Notes: generated from the sequence alone by a model not told the origin. A stretch of 64,000 bases of DNA from JANTGF01 sp963750735 (GCA_963750735.1 CAVVRY010000001.1:219946-283945), one strand, 5' to 3'; counted from the first letter of the stretch, positions 18,159 to 26,453 are shown. Numbers and translations: made by a program.

Positions 18159-18857
18159 CTAACCACTTTCACTTATTTTTTTAAGAAGGGCATAGTTGAT
18201 GATCTCTAAGTCTCTGCCTGAAACCCTTACGATGTTCCCTTCCTTAAAATCTTTCAACGCCCTTGTAACACTTTCTCTCGTTGTACCAATTAAAGCCGCG
18301 AGGTCAAGATGAGAAAAAGGAACGGTAAATTCATGTGACAGGAAAATTTCGTCCGAAAAATAGAGAATTGCATCTGCCAATCGCCCATTTATCTGTTTTT
18401 GCTGTTGGTCGACTATCCTATGGTAATAACTCAATTCCTCTTCGCAAACATAAGCCAATATTTCCGATGCAAATGTGCCACTGGTTTTTATCAGGTCTTT
18501 AAAAATTCCAACATTAATATAACATGCCTGGATATCTTTTAATGCTGTTGCAGAATAATGGTTGATTTTACCTCCAAGAATAGTTTGAATACCCATATAA
18601 GCTCCTGGTCGGGCAATTTTTAATATCTGGTCGCGGCCATTTGGGCCGACCATGTGAACTTTAGCAAAGCCTTCCTTTAAAAAAACCACATAGGAGTGAG
18701 GTAAACCCTCTGAGAATATCTTTTCTCCAGCATTCAGATGAACATCCAGACAGCCTTTTTCAAGCATTTTCAGCTCCTCATCACTTAATTCTTTAACTGC
18801 TTTCGATTTTAATCTGCACTCTTGACATTTTGTACCATCCTTAAAGACTTGTATCAT
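18159..18857 (-). CDS. Crp/Fnr family transcriptional regulator (first)
   Basis: The 232-residue protein has a cyclic-nucleotide-binding-type beta-barrel (about residues 30-130), a dimerisation helix, and a C-terminal winged helix with LDLAALIGTTRESVTRAL (about residues 182-199) as the recognition motif. Near the N-terminus there is CQEC, as in many Bacteroidota Crp/Fnr proteins, but not the full Cys set of an oxygen-sensing FNR. Its position between the cytochrome genes and SQR genes suggests control of the sulfur or respiratory island. Its promoter region shares direct and inverted repeats with the divergent small membrane gene, so self-regulation is plausible. Confidence 0.9.
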   Translation of the reverse strand: MIQVFKDGTKCQECRLKSKAVKELSDEELKMLEKGCLDVHLNAGEKIFSEGLPHSYVVFLKEGFAKVHMVGPNGRDQILKIARPGAYMGIQTILGGKINHYSATALKDIQACYINVGIFKDLIKTSGTFASEILAYVCEEELSYYHRIVDQQQKQINGRLADAILYFSDEIFLSHEFTVPFSHLDLAALIGTTRESVTRALKDFKEGNIVRVSGRDLEIINYALLKKISESG

Positions 18858-18888
18858 CTGACTTGTCTGAAATTATAAATTGATCGGG

Positions 18889-18896
18889 CAAAATTA
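18889..18896 (-). promoter_or_regulatory. Putative -7 element of the first crp/fnr gene
   Basis: Minus-strand TAATTTTG, matching TAnnTTTG, 32 bp before the start codon. The repeats at 18913-18955 would overlap its -33 region. Confidence 0.4.
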
Positions 18897-18912
18897 CTAA
18901 AAAAATGAAGCA

Positions 18913-18955
18913 TATATCACATGAATAGAGTACTTATATCACAGGATTTCATGTG
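18913..18955. promoter_or_regulatory. Operator-like repeats between crp/fnr and the small membrane gene
   Basis: TATATCACA occurs twice, at 18913-18921 and 18935-18943, exactly 22 bp apart (two helical turns). Over it lies an inverted repeat CACATGAA (18918-18925) and TTCATGTG (18948-18955). The TCACA core equals a Crp half-site. The position fits repression of the crp/fnr gene and activation of the divergent gene. Confidence 0.45.
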
Positions 18956-18976
18956 CTATTCAGCAAGTTTCCTACA

Positions 18977-18984
18977 TAAATTTG
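18977..18984 (+). promoter_or_regulatory. Putative -7 element of the small membrane protein gene
   Basis: TAAATTTG matches the Bacteroidota TAnnTTTG element, 25 bp before the start codon at 19010. The direct repeats would be centred near -60 from the inferred start of transcription. Confidence 0.4.
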
Positions 18985-19009
18985 TATAAGTAATAAATTC
19001 AGGGGGAAA

Positions 19010-19255
19010 ATGAATACGCAATCTAACGACATTTCTGGTTGGAAAAATTTTTTGGTGAATGCAGGTTTTCATTGTATGGTCCTTGGCATGGCAGGGGTCC
19101 TTGCAATAATTTTAATTGGGTTTTTGACTTGTTGCTTCGGATTACCCAAATGGGTGTTTTATAGCTCATTGGGTGCAGGATTATTGGTTGGTATTTTATG
19201 GTCCGTATTCTGCATGAAATGCAATTGCAGCAGTCTTCACAAAATAAAGGAATGA
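19010..19255 (+). CDS. Small two-helix membrane protein, Cys-rich end
   Basis: The 81-residue protein is of unknown function. A short polar N-terminus is followed by two hydrophobic segments (about residues 20-42 and 47-68) and a tail CMKCNCSS. Good start context: ATG at 19010 with the purine-rich GGGGGAAA just before it. It has its own promoter-like element and operator-like repeats shared with the divergent crp/fnr gene, which makes it a likely regulatory target. I recognise no family; the Cys cluster could bind metal or carry sulfur. Confidence 0.65.
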   Translation: MNTQSNDISGWKNFLVNAGFHCMVLGMAGVLAIILIGFLTCCFGLPKWVFYSSLGAGLLVGILWSVFCMKCNCSSLHKIKE

Positions 19256-19342
19256 TTCACCAGAGAAAAACAACTTCCGGTTGATGAATTTTGGGTGCCT
19301 TGAATAAAGGTAAATAAGGTCGTATTTTTCTTTGTTTCCCCG

Positions 19343-19379
19343 TTAATACCTCATGGAGGCTCCATGGGGTATTAATTTT
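19343..19379. terminator. Long hairpin between convergent genes
   Basis: A 15-bp stem, TTAATACCTCATGGA at 19343-19357 and TCCATGGGGTATTAA at 19361-19375, with one G-T pair and a 3-nt loop, followed by TTTTC. It lies between the small membrane gene and the convergent second crp/fnr gene. Confidence 0.7.
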
Positions 19380-19387
19380 CAGAAATA

Positions 19388-20069
19388 TTAACCATACTCT
19401 GCTATTTGCTCAAGGCGCTTCAGGTCTTTTATCTCAATTCTTTTTCCTTCAATACCGATTATGCCATCGTTCCTGAGTTCTGACAGAATACGAATTACAT
19501 TTTCAGTTCTCATCTCAATGAGCTCGCCAATTTCTTTCCTGTGATACCGGTAAATCAAATTTTACATCTTTATAGATTTCTTTTGCAAACAATAATATAA
19601 TATAAGCAGTTCTGCCTCTAAGATTTTTTAAGTTAATTGATAAGCGTGTACTTAAAATTTGATTATTGATGTCACTCATCTTTTCAAGCAAAGTAACTGC
19701 AAAACGTCCATTTTTACGCGATAATTTTCGAACAAGTTCTGTTTCAATAACACATATTTTAGAATCTTCAAGCGCTGAGATAGAAAATAAATGATTTGAT
19801 CTTGAAAAAGCACTGAGTAGACCAACGATATCTTTTGGTTTAGTAATTCCTACAATCTGCTCCTTTCTGGGATCGATTGTTTTGTATATTTTCAGTAAGC
19901 CTTCTTTCAGATAAATAAAATTCTTTACTTCATCACCTTCCTGAAAAATAACATCGCCTTTTTTATAGACTATTTCATTTCGTGAAATAGAAAGAACTCC
20001 AAGTTCCTCCCGGGAAAGGTCATCAAAAAGAATTGACCGGTATATACATGCTTCACATGTTTTACTCAT
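19388..20069 (-). pseudogene. Crp/Fnr family regulator (second), frameshift in the DNA-binding domain
   Basis: The effector barrel and dimer helix read normally from MSKTCEACIYRS through YKDVKFDLPVS. Then the frame runs into TGA at 19515-19517. Removing one base (near 19535) gives RKEIGELIEMRTENVIRILSEL and a normal winged-helix end, LKRLEQIAEYG, with TAA at 19388, about 226 residues in all. As written, the product lacks its recognition helix. It is divergent from the SQR gene with 154 bp between, so it is the natural candidate regulator of SQR. N-terminal CEAC parallels the CQEC of the first regulator. Confidence 0.82.
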
Positions 20070-20168
20070 AAATTACACCGTTTTGTAAACATATCTATAT
20101 ATCTAGATTGTATGTTTAATAACAGGTTTGTTATATATCATATAATTTGAGGCCCTAAGGTACAAAAC

Positions 20169-20191
20169 TTGAGGTAATTTTGGAACCTCAA
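20169..20191. promoter_or_regulatory. Operator-like palindrome over the SQR promoter
   Basis: Perfect 7-bp inverted repeat TTGAGGT (20169-20175) and ACCTCAA (20185-20191). The 9-bp spacer, together with the last T of the left arm, contains TAATTTTG at 20175-20182, a Bacteroidota -7 match, 41 bp before the SQR start. A further TTTGAGG half-site lies at 20146-20152. A bound protein would cover the -7 element. Confidence 0.45.
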
Positions 20192-20223
20192 ATTCAAATT
20201 ATGTATACTAACATTTTATAGGT

Positions 20224-21453
20224 ATGAAAAAGATTTTAATCCTTGGAGGCGGAACCGGAGGAACAATAATGGCCAATAAACTCAGAGCTTCTCTTGAAAG
20301 AGAAGAGTGGGAGATCACCGTTGTTGACCAATTTAAAACACATTATTATCAACCTGGCTTTTTATTTATTCCTTTTGGAATTTATAATAAAAAAGACGTA
20401 ATAAAGCCAAAAAGTGACTTTTTCCCTCCAGGAGTTAATGTAATTTATTCTGAAATTGAGTTAATTGAGGGTGAGAAAAATCAAGTTAAAATAGCCAATG
20501 GTAAAATCTTAAAATATGATTTTATGATTATAGCCACTGGAACTCAAACCTGTCCGGATGAAACACCTGGCTTAAAAGATGAATTGTGGTATAAAAGTAT
20601 TTTCGATTTTTATACAATTGAGGGGGCTCTTGCTTTACGCAACTTCTTCAAAACATGGGAAGGTGGTCGTTTGGTATTAAATATTGCAGAATTACCATTT
20701 AAGTGTCCTGTTGCTCCGCTTGAATTTGTTTTTCTGGCAGATGCCCATTTTCATGAGCTTGGAATAAGGGATAAAGTGGACATTACTTATGTTACACCAC
20801 TTCCAGGTGCTTTTACAAAACCACGAGCTACTCAAATGTTGAGTGGTTTACTCGAGGAAAAAAATATTAAAGTAATTCCTGAATTCTATTTAGAGCGAGT
20901 AGATAATAAAGAGAAGAAAATTATTTCGTATGATGGTACTGAGGTTCCTTTTGATGTACTTACCATTGTTCCTGTTAATATGGGAAACGAGGTAATGGAA
21001 AGAAGTGGTTTGGGAGATGACCTTAACTTTGTTCCAACAGACAAGCACACTTTACGGTCAGAAAAATTTGAAAATGTATTTGTCTTGGGCGATGCCTCTA
21101 ATATACCTACTTCAAAAGCAGGTGCTGTGGTTCATTTTGGCGCAGATGTTTTATTTGAAAATTTGATGAGTGCTATTGAAGGGAGACCATTGCTTGCAAA
21201 ATTTGATGGACATGCAAATTGCTACATTGAAACAGGTTTTGGAAAAGGCTCAATAATTGATTTCAATTATGATACTGAACCACTTGCAGGAACTTTCCCA
21301 CTTCCTGGTGTTGGTCCTTTTGGCCTTTTGCAAAATACACGCTTCAACCATTACGGTAAAGTAATTTTCAGATGGATATACTGGCATATTTTGCTTAAAG
21401 GGAAGGAACTTCCAATTGGTCCCGATATGTCTATGGCAGGAAAAAAAATATAA
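20224..21453 (+). CDS. sqr: Sulfide:quinone oxidoreductase (probably type III)
   Basis: The 409-residue FAD enzyme oxidises sulfide and passes electrons to quinone, yielding polysulfide or persulfide. It has N-terminal GGGTGGTIMAN for FAD binding, ATGTQTCPDETPG, PFKCPVAPLE, and NVFVLGDASNIP for the second FAD-contacting loop. The only three Cys are C110, C161 and C333; the first two in their CP contexts are the pattern I associate with type III SQRs. The C-terminus (FRWIYWHILLKG) is amphipathic, as expected for membrane attachment. It heads a gene set with DUF1641, DsrC/TusE-like and DsrE-like proteins. Confidence 0.88.
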   Translation: MKKILILGGGTGGTIMANKLRASLEREEWEITVVDQFKTHYYQPGFLFIPFGIYNKKDVIKPKSDFFPPGVNVIYSEIELIEGEKNQVKIANGKILKYDFMIIATGTQTCPDETPGLKDELWYKSIFDFYTIEGALALRNFFKTWEGGRLVLNIAELPFKCPVAPLEFVFLADAHFHELGIRDKVDITYVTPLPGAFTKPRATQMLSGLLEEKNIKVIPEFYLERVDNKEKKIISYDGTEVPFDVLTIVPVNMGNEVMERSGLGDDLNFVPTDKHTLRSEKFENVFVLGDASNIPTSKAGAVVHFGADVLFENLMSAIEGRPLLAKFDGHANCYIETGFGKGSIIDFNYDTEPLAGTFPLPGVGPFGLLQNTRFNHYGKVIFRWIYWHILLKGKELPIGPDMSMAGKKI

Positions 21454-21486
21454 TTCTTATTGATTTTCAACAATATTCTAAATGTT

Positions 21487-22156
21487 ATGGAAAAAGACCA
21501 ATTAAAGGAAATCAATCAGAAACTAGACCTCCTTCTGGAAAATGTGAACCAGCAGAGGTTGAAAAGTGAAATGATCGAAGATCTCGTAAATGATTTATCT
21601 ATTATAGGTAAGGATGCCTATGAAACTTCTGTTGAGAAGCTGGAGGAACAAGGCGTTGAATTGGATGGTGAAGCTTTGCAGCTGATGTTCTTCAAATTTC
21701 TTAAAAACATCGATAATTTCTCGATGATTATGAATCTGTTTGAGAGTATGGTTGACCTTTCAAAGGACCTTGGCCCCATTGTAAAACAAACAGGTTATGA
21801 TGTAATCGACAAATTTCATGAACTGGATCAAAAAGGCTACTTTGAATTTTTCAGAGAAGCACTTACAATTATTGACAACATTGTTAAAGGCTATACGGTT
21901 GAAGACGTCAGGATGCTTTCAAATAATATTGTAACCATTATGGATACATTTAAGAACCTTACTCAGCCTGACATGATGAAGGCTATGGACAATGCCCTGA
22001 ATATATTCAAAAACCTTGATACAACAAATGTTCCAGAATATTCTAGTCTGGAAGGTAATGAAAGAACTAAATACACCGGAAATGAAAAGAGGACTTGGTT
22101 TTATTTTAACATTTATGAAAAGTCTGACTCCGGCACCAGAAAATCAAACTAAATAA
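21487..22156 (+). pseudogene. DUF1641 protein, frameshifted near its C-terminus
   Basis: DUF1641 proteins are small helical proteins often encoded next to SQR or formate dehydrogenase. Start chosen at the ATG at 21487 (MEKDQLKEINQKLDLLLENV) rather than the upstream TTG. Residues 1 to about 186 read normally, to NVPEY. The annotated frame then gives a polar, unrelated end stopping at 22150-22152. Dropping one base near 22040 gives LVWKVMKELNTPEM, then LGFILTFMKSLTP and a stop at 22154-22156, the usual DUF1641 ending. Either a one-base sequencing insertion or a real recent mutation. Confidence 0.8.
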
Positions 22157-22185
22157 CATTTATTCACTTATTAAATATTTTTATT

Positions 22186-22497
22186 ATGGCTACAAAAACA
22201 ATCGCAGGTGTTAGTGTTGATCTTAATGACGAAGGTTATCTCACTGATCCTTCCCAATGGACAAAAGAAGTGGCAGCTGAAATTGCCCTTGAAGAAGGTA
22301 TAGAGCTTACCGACAAACATTTCGAGGTACTAGAATACCTACGTGAAGAAACGGCAAACGGAGCTCAATTAACTATTAGAAAGGTTGGGAAATCCGGAAT
22401 CACAGACATTAAAGGTTTGTACGATCTTTTTCCTGGTGGACCGCTTAAGAAATCATCCAGAATAGCTGGAATACCAAAACCCTCAAGTTGTGTTTAA
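22186..22497 (+). CDS. DsrC/TusE-family sulfur carrier, single conserved Cys
   Basis: The 103-residue protein carries the family signatures DLNDEGYLTDPSQW near the start and a C-terminal swinging arm ending IPKPSSCV. The penultimate Cys (C102, CysA) is present. The second Cys of true DsrC, eleven residues before, is Ser (S91, codon TCC) in KKSSRIAG. Thus it cannot form the DsrC trisulfide between two arm cysteines and should act more like TusE, handing on a persulfide. No dsrAB genes are seen. It lies between DUF1641 and the DsrE-like gene, in one likely operon with SQR. Confidence 0.87.
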   Translation: MATKTIAGVSVDLNDEGYLTDPSQWTKEVAAEIALEEGIELTDKHFEVLEYLREETANGAQLTIRKVGKSGITDIKGLYDLFPGGPLKKSSRIAGIPKPSSCV

Positions 22498-22520
22498 ACG
22501 AACTTTAAAATTTTAATATC

Positions 22521-23027
22521 ATGAGTATCAAACAAGATGAGCACCCATTAAAAAAAGTATGCATTATTTGCGCAAAAGGAGCTATTGAAGACGTTTATGC
22601 AACCTTAGTAATGGCAAATGGTGCTGTTATGGAAGGTATTGAAGCAAAAGTTTTCTTTACTTTCTTTGGAATGGACGCAATTACCAAGAAGCAAATGAAT
22701 AAGCTTCATACAAGTACGGTTGGAAACCCGGCCATGAGAATGCCAGGAGGCGTACCATTCCCTACCCTGCTTGGTGGACTTCCCGGTGTTGAAGCTGGAG
22801 TATCATCCATGATGAAAAAACAAATGGAAGACCTTGACATGCCACCAGTTGACGAGTTTCTTGATATGATCACTGCAGGTGGTGGTGAAATTTTTGCCTG
22901 TAAGCTTGCAACTGATATGTTTAAACTGGAAATGAAAGATCTCAGCGACCATGTTAAGGACATTATTACGATAGGTGATTTTTATGCCCTTGCCGGAGGC
23001 TTAAACACACAAATTATTTTCACTTGA
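22521..23027 (+). CDS. DsrE/DsrF-like (DsrE2-type) sulfur-transfer protein
   Basis: The 168-residue protein opens with a beta strand KKVCIICAKG and the helix EDVYATLVMANGAVMEG, then VFFTFFGMDAI. A Met/Pro-rich middle is followed by GGEIFACKLATDMF, whose Cys (about residue 132) is the usual persulfide-carrying Cys of DsrE-type proteins. DsrE-like proteins pass sulfane sulfur to TusE/DsrC partners, and such a partner is encoded 23 bp upstream. The terminator at 23061 ends the operon. Confidence 0.85.
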   Translation: MSIKQDEHPLKKVCIICAKGAIEDVYATLVMANGAVMEGIEAKVFFTFFGMDAITKKQMNKLHTSTVGNPAMRMPGGVPFPTLLGGLPGVEAGVSSMMKKQMEDLDMPPVDEFLDMITAGGGEIFACKLATDMFKLEMKDLSDHVKDIITIGDFYALAGGLNTQIIFT

Positions 23028-23060
23028 TTTTTCTTTAAAATCATTTGTAAAAAATAAATT

Positions 23061-23090
23061 AAAATCCCTGGTTTTCGGGGATTTTTTATT
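23061..23090 (+). terminator. Terminator of the SQR-DsrE operon
   Basis: AAATCCC at 23062-23068 pairs with GGGATTT at 23078-23084 around a 9-nt loop, followed directly by a run of T. It lies 34 bp after the DsrE-like gene. Confidence 0.8.
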
Positions 23091-23123
23091 TTTACATATC
23101 TGTTCAAAAAAGTGGCATTGTAA

Positions 23124-23717
23124 ATGAAAGAAACAAAGATTACAGGGATAATTCTTGCCGGAGGAAAAAGTTCTCGAATGGGAAGAGATAAAGGCTGGAT
23201 TGAATTGAATAATAAACCATTGATAAATTATGCCATAGAAGCTCTTAAACCGTATTGCGATGAATTAGTTATCAGTTCAAATTCGACAGAATATAAATCA
23301 TTGGGATATCCTGTATATGAGGATAAAATTAAAAATTGTGGCCCTATGGGAGGGATTTATTCTTCTTTGCTATACTCTTCCTCCCGATTAAATATGGTTC
23401 TTTCATGCGATATGCCTTTAATATCATCTGAACTCATAGAATATATTTTAGTTAAATGTATTGAGGGCAAATTATCCGTTCCAATTCATGGAGCTAATCT
23501 TATGGAGCCGTTGTGTGCTGTTTACCCCTTAGAAGCAATTTCACACTTAAAAAAGTCTATAGAAAAGGAGAAATTAAAGCTTATAGATTTAGTAAATTCA
23601 ATTCCCACTGAGCAAATTAAAATTGATCCATCGCAATATTTCTACCACCCTGATCTATTCCTTAACATAAATAAACCTGGAGATCTTGAAAGGGCATCAA
23701 GCTTGTTACAGAAATAA
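23124..23717 (+). CDS. mobA: Molybdenum cofactor guanylyltransferase
   Basis: The 197-residue protein attaches GMP to molybdopterin to make MGD. It has N-terminal GIILAGGKSSRMGRDKG (about residues 8-24) for nucleotide binding and VLSCDMPLI for metal binding, with NINKPGDL near the end as in the family. The placement after the sulfur operon makes sense, because the PsrA-type enzyme in the same island needs bis-MGD. It is separated from the DsrE-like gene by a terminator, so it may have its own promoter. Confidence 0.9.
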   Translation: MKETKITGIILAGGKSSRMGRDKGWIELNNKPLINYAIEALKPYCDELVISSNSTEYKSLGYPVYEDKIKNCGPMGGIYSSLLYSSSRLNMVLSCDMPLISSELIEYILVKCIEGKLSVPIHGANLMEPLCAVYPLEAISHLKKSIEKEKLKLIDLVNSIPTEQIKIDPSQYFYHPDLFLNINKPGDLERASSLLQK

Positions 23718-23741
23718 TAGTTTGTTTAAATTATTTTCTTT

Positions 23742-26198
23742 TCAATCCTTTTCAACCGATGAATCCTTCTGCACAAAAAGCTTTTTAAGCTCCATAAAAC
23801 TTAACCCAAACACCGATAAAAGAAGGATAATTGAACTTGCCAAAGAAATTTTCTGTCCAGTGTAGTAGGTTTTTGGATGAAACTTAAATTCAATAGTATG
23901 CTCACCAGGAGGAACAACCAATGCTCTCAGGATATAATTTACCCTAAAATGTGGAACAGGTTCACCATCTATATAAGCATTCCAACCCTTATCATAATAT
24001 ATCTCTGAAAATACAGCCATCTTCTCTGAGGGTGAAGCACTTTCATATACCAGATGGTTAGGCTCATAGGATGTTAATGATATTTTCGAAATTGAGTCAT
24101 TTTCAAGATTTAAATCCAATACAAAATCTTCAAATCGTTTATCAATTATTGCCTCTTCTGCAGGATTGAAACCCGTAAGAGCCGCAATTTCTTCATCAGG
24201 GTTGTTAACAAGGCTAAACTCATTGACGAACCAGGCATTGCCAAGTGCTCCTGTATTTAGTTGGGCTACAGGCCCTTCACCTTCCCTGGGGACTATAATA
24301 TACTTTGTATTAAGCATGTTTAATACACGCTCATTATTTTTACTTATGTGGTATGTGAGTAAATCCTGGTATCGCCTTATCTTAGCCCCGTGATACCCAC
24401 CAATTGACTTATGAAACCATGATGTACTTCCATCATTAAAAGTATCAACAGTAAGATTAAAAACTCTGTAGCTAATACTTTTATCCTGAAGAATTGATAA
24501 GTCAGCAGGAGTGGGAGTAAATGGTTCTTTAACCTCTCGTTTAGAAATAAAATTATCGTTGTTAACGTATCGCTTATTAATTGGCCAAAAGTCTATTAAT
24601 AACAATACTGCAAGAGCTAGAATTAGGTATTGCTTTTTCAGCTTACCATAAGCAAAACCAAATATTAAAGCACCTGTTAATAAAACAAATATCAAGGATC
24701 GAAAAGCATCTCCCTGAAGTAAATCCTTTCGGTCCTCATGAATGGTTTGAATAAACAGTTCGGGCCAGCCCATAGACTTCAATTGTTCATCAATCGGAGC
24801 TGTGAAATCAAGTAGCATTCCAGGAAATACGGAAAAAAACAAAGCAATACCACCAACAATATATAAAGTGTATTTTAATGCTTTAACCAGGTCATCCTTT
24901 TTTATTTTACCTTCCATAATTTCTTTAACGGCAAGGATACCCAGCAAAGGCATTGCAAACTCTGTGATTACTAATATCATGGAAACAGTTCTGAACTTAT
25001 TATAGCCCGGGAAATAATCAATAAAGAGGTCAGATAAAAACATAAAGTTTTTTCCCCAGGCTAACATGATTGAAACAACTACTGCAGATGCCAACCACCA
25101 TTTAATAGGTCCTTTAATCACAAATAGACCCAGTACAAAGAGAAAAACCACTACAGCTCCAATATATACTGGTCCGGCAGTGAATCGCTGGGTGCCCCAA
25201 TAAGCCAGAGGAGAATATTGAACAATTTGTTTGGCACCCTGTACATTATTTCTTTCTAATTCCTGGTATGTTTTAGAATCTAGATCTAACCCGCCTGAAG
25301 CTCCTCCTTTAAAATTAGGAATAAACAAATTCATAGTTTCATCTATTCCATATGAGTAATCGTTCAGAATATAGTCTTTATCCAGGCCTGAAGTCTTATT
25401 CCCTTTATCATCAGAAAGTTCAGATTTGCCCCGAATGGAAACTTTTCCATATTCATTTATAAGCAACAAACTTGTAATATTGACACCAACAGCAATTATT
25501 ACAGCAAATACCAGAACTCCTATAGTTTTGAAAAACTGAGGTAGTGTTTTGTCCCTAATAGCCTGAATTAAGTATGCCAGTCCAAAAAGTAAAACAATTA
25601 ACAGAGTATAATAGGTAATCTGTGGATGATTTGCAATAATTTGCAGTGCTAAAAAAAGTGAAGTAAGCAATCCTCCCCAGATTAACTTTCCACGAAAACT
25701 TAATACAATACCCATTAAAACCGGAGCCATATAGGCTATTGCATGTGCCTTGGTATTATGCCCGGCAGCTTCAATATTAAAAAAGTAAGTAGAGAATGAA
25801 AATCCAATTGCTCCGGCTATAGCAAGCCAGGGGTCTACGCGAAATCCAACAACTAATAGTAAATAAAATCCCATCAGGGTTAAAAACAAGAACTTCACTG
25901 GTGGATGTAGAGTGAGTGAGATATATTTATCAACATACCTTATAAGATTAGTGGTATAAATGGTACTAATAAGATAGGCAGGCATTCCACCAAACATACT
26001 GTTTGTCCATAATGGCTCTTTATCATATTCAGTCCTGTAATCCACAATTTCCTTTGCCATTCCTTGAAATTGTAAATTATCCCCCTGCCTCAATACTTTA
26101 CCCTCGAGTGCCGGGGAATAATAGGCGAATGAAATAATTATAAAAAGAAGGATTGCAACAATGTGAGGCAAAACAGCAGAAAGTTGGATGTTTTTCAT
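23742..26198 (-). CDS. YfhO family membrane protein
   Basis: The 818-residue protein has about a dozen hydrophobic segments; an N-terminal loop with GDNLQFQGMAKEI and FGGMPAY; a large soluble part (about 560-780) with NMLNTKYIIVP, FSEIYYDKGWNAYIDG and HTIEFKF; and a last membrane helix. These are hallmarks of the YfhO family, GT-C-like membrane proteins linked to glycosylation of envelope polymers or lipids. It follows the DUF4834 gene by 12 bp on the minus strand. Exact substrate unknown. Confidence 0.85.
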   Translation of the reverse strand: MKNIQLSAVLPHIVAILLFIIISFAYYSPALEGKVLRQGDNLQFQGMAKEIVDYRTEYDKEPLWTNSMFGGMPAYLISTIYTTNLIRYVDKYISLTLHPPVKFLFLTLMGFYLLLVVGFRVDPWLAIAGAIGFSFSTYFFNIEAAGHNTKAHAIAYMAPVLMGIVLSFRGKLIWGGLLTSLFLALQIIANHPQITYYTLLIVLLFGLAYLIQAIRDKTLPQFFKTIGVLVFAVIIAVGVNITSLLLINEYGKVSIRGKSELSDDKGNKTSGLDKDYILNDYSYGIDETMNLFIPNFKGGASGGLDLDSKTYQELERNNVQGAKQIVQYSPLAYWGTQRFTAGPVYIGAVVVFLFVLGLFVIKGPIKWWLASAVVVSIMLAWGKNFMFLSDLFIDYFPGYNKFRTVSMILVITEFAMPLLGILAVKEIMEGKIKKDDLVKALKYTLYIVGGIALFFSVFPGMLLDFTAPIDEQLKSMGWPELFIQTIHEDRKDLLQGDAFRSLIFVLLTGALIFGFAYGKLKKQYLILALAVLLLIDFWPINKRYVNNDNFISKREVKEPFTPTPADLSILQDKSISYRVFNLTVDTFNDGSTSWFHKSIGGYHGAKIRRYQDLLTYHISKNNERVLNMLNTKYIIVPREGEGPVAQLNTGALGNAWFVNEFSLVNNPDEEIAALTGFNPAEEAIIDKRFEDFVLDLNLENDSISKISLTSYEPNHLVYESASPSEKMAVFSEIYYDKGWNAYIDGEPVPHFRVNYILRALVVPPGEHTIEFKFHPKTYYTGQKISLASSIILLLSVFGLSFMELKKLFVQKDSSVEKD

Positions 26199-26210
26199 CT
26201 AATTCTTGTA

Positions 26211-26453
26211 TTAGTCGTTTTTCACTTCTTCATAATCAATATATTCTCCGTTTTCTTTATCTACCTTTTTATTTTTTTTTGGTGCAAAATCGATTGTTAC
26301 ATCCCCCTCTTTTCTAAAACGTTCTTTTTGCCTGTTTCCCTGAAATTTTGAATTTCTTTTGCCTCCTGGCATCTGAAACAACCAGGTAACAAATTTTACA
26401 CCGTAGTATATCAATAAAAAAATTAGAATAATCCTGAATAAACCGACAAGCAT
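26211..26453 (-). CDS. DUF4834-like small membrane protein
   Basis: The 80-residue protein has one N-terminal membrane helix (about residues 4-27), a basic stretch and an acidic end with GEYIDYEEVKND, the pattern of the Bacteroidota DUF4834 family. No function is known. It lies between the DUF3352-type gene and the YfhO gene on the same strand. Confidence 0.7.
   Translation of the reverse strand: MLVGLFRIILIFLLIYYGVKFVTWLFQMPGGKRNSKFQGNRQKERFRKEGDVTIDFAPKKNKKVDKENGEYIDYEEVKND

Noticed and set aside
22186..22497. True DsrC of a dissimilatory sulfite reductase system
   Set aside because: The second arm Cys is Ser and there is no dsrAB in the window, so a TusE-like role is favoured.
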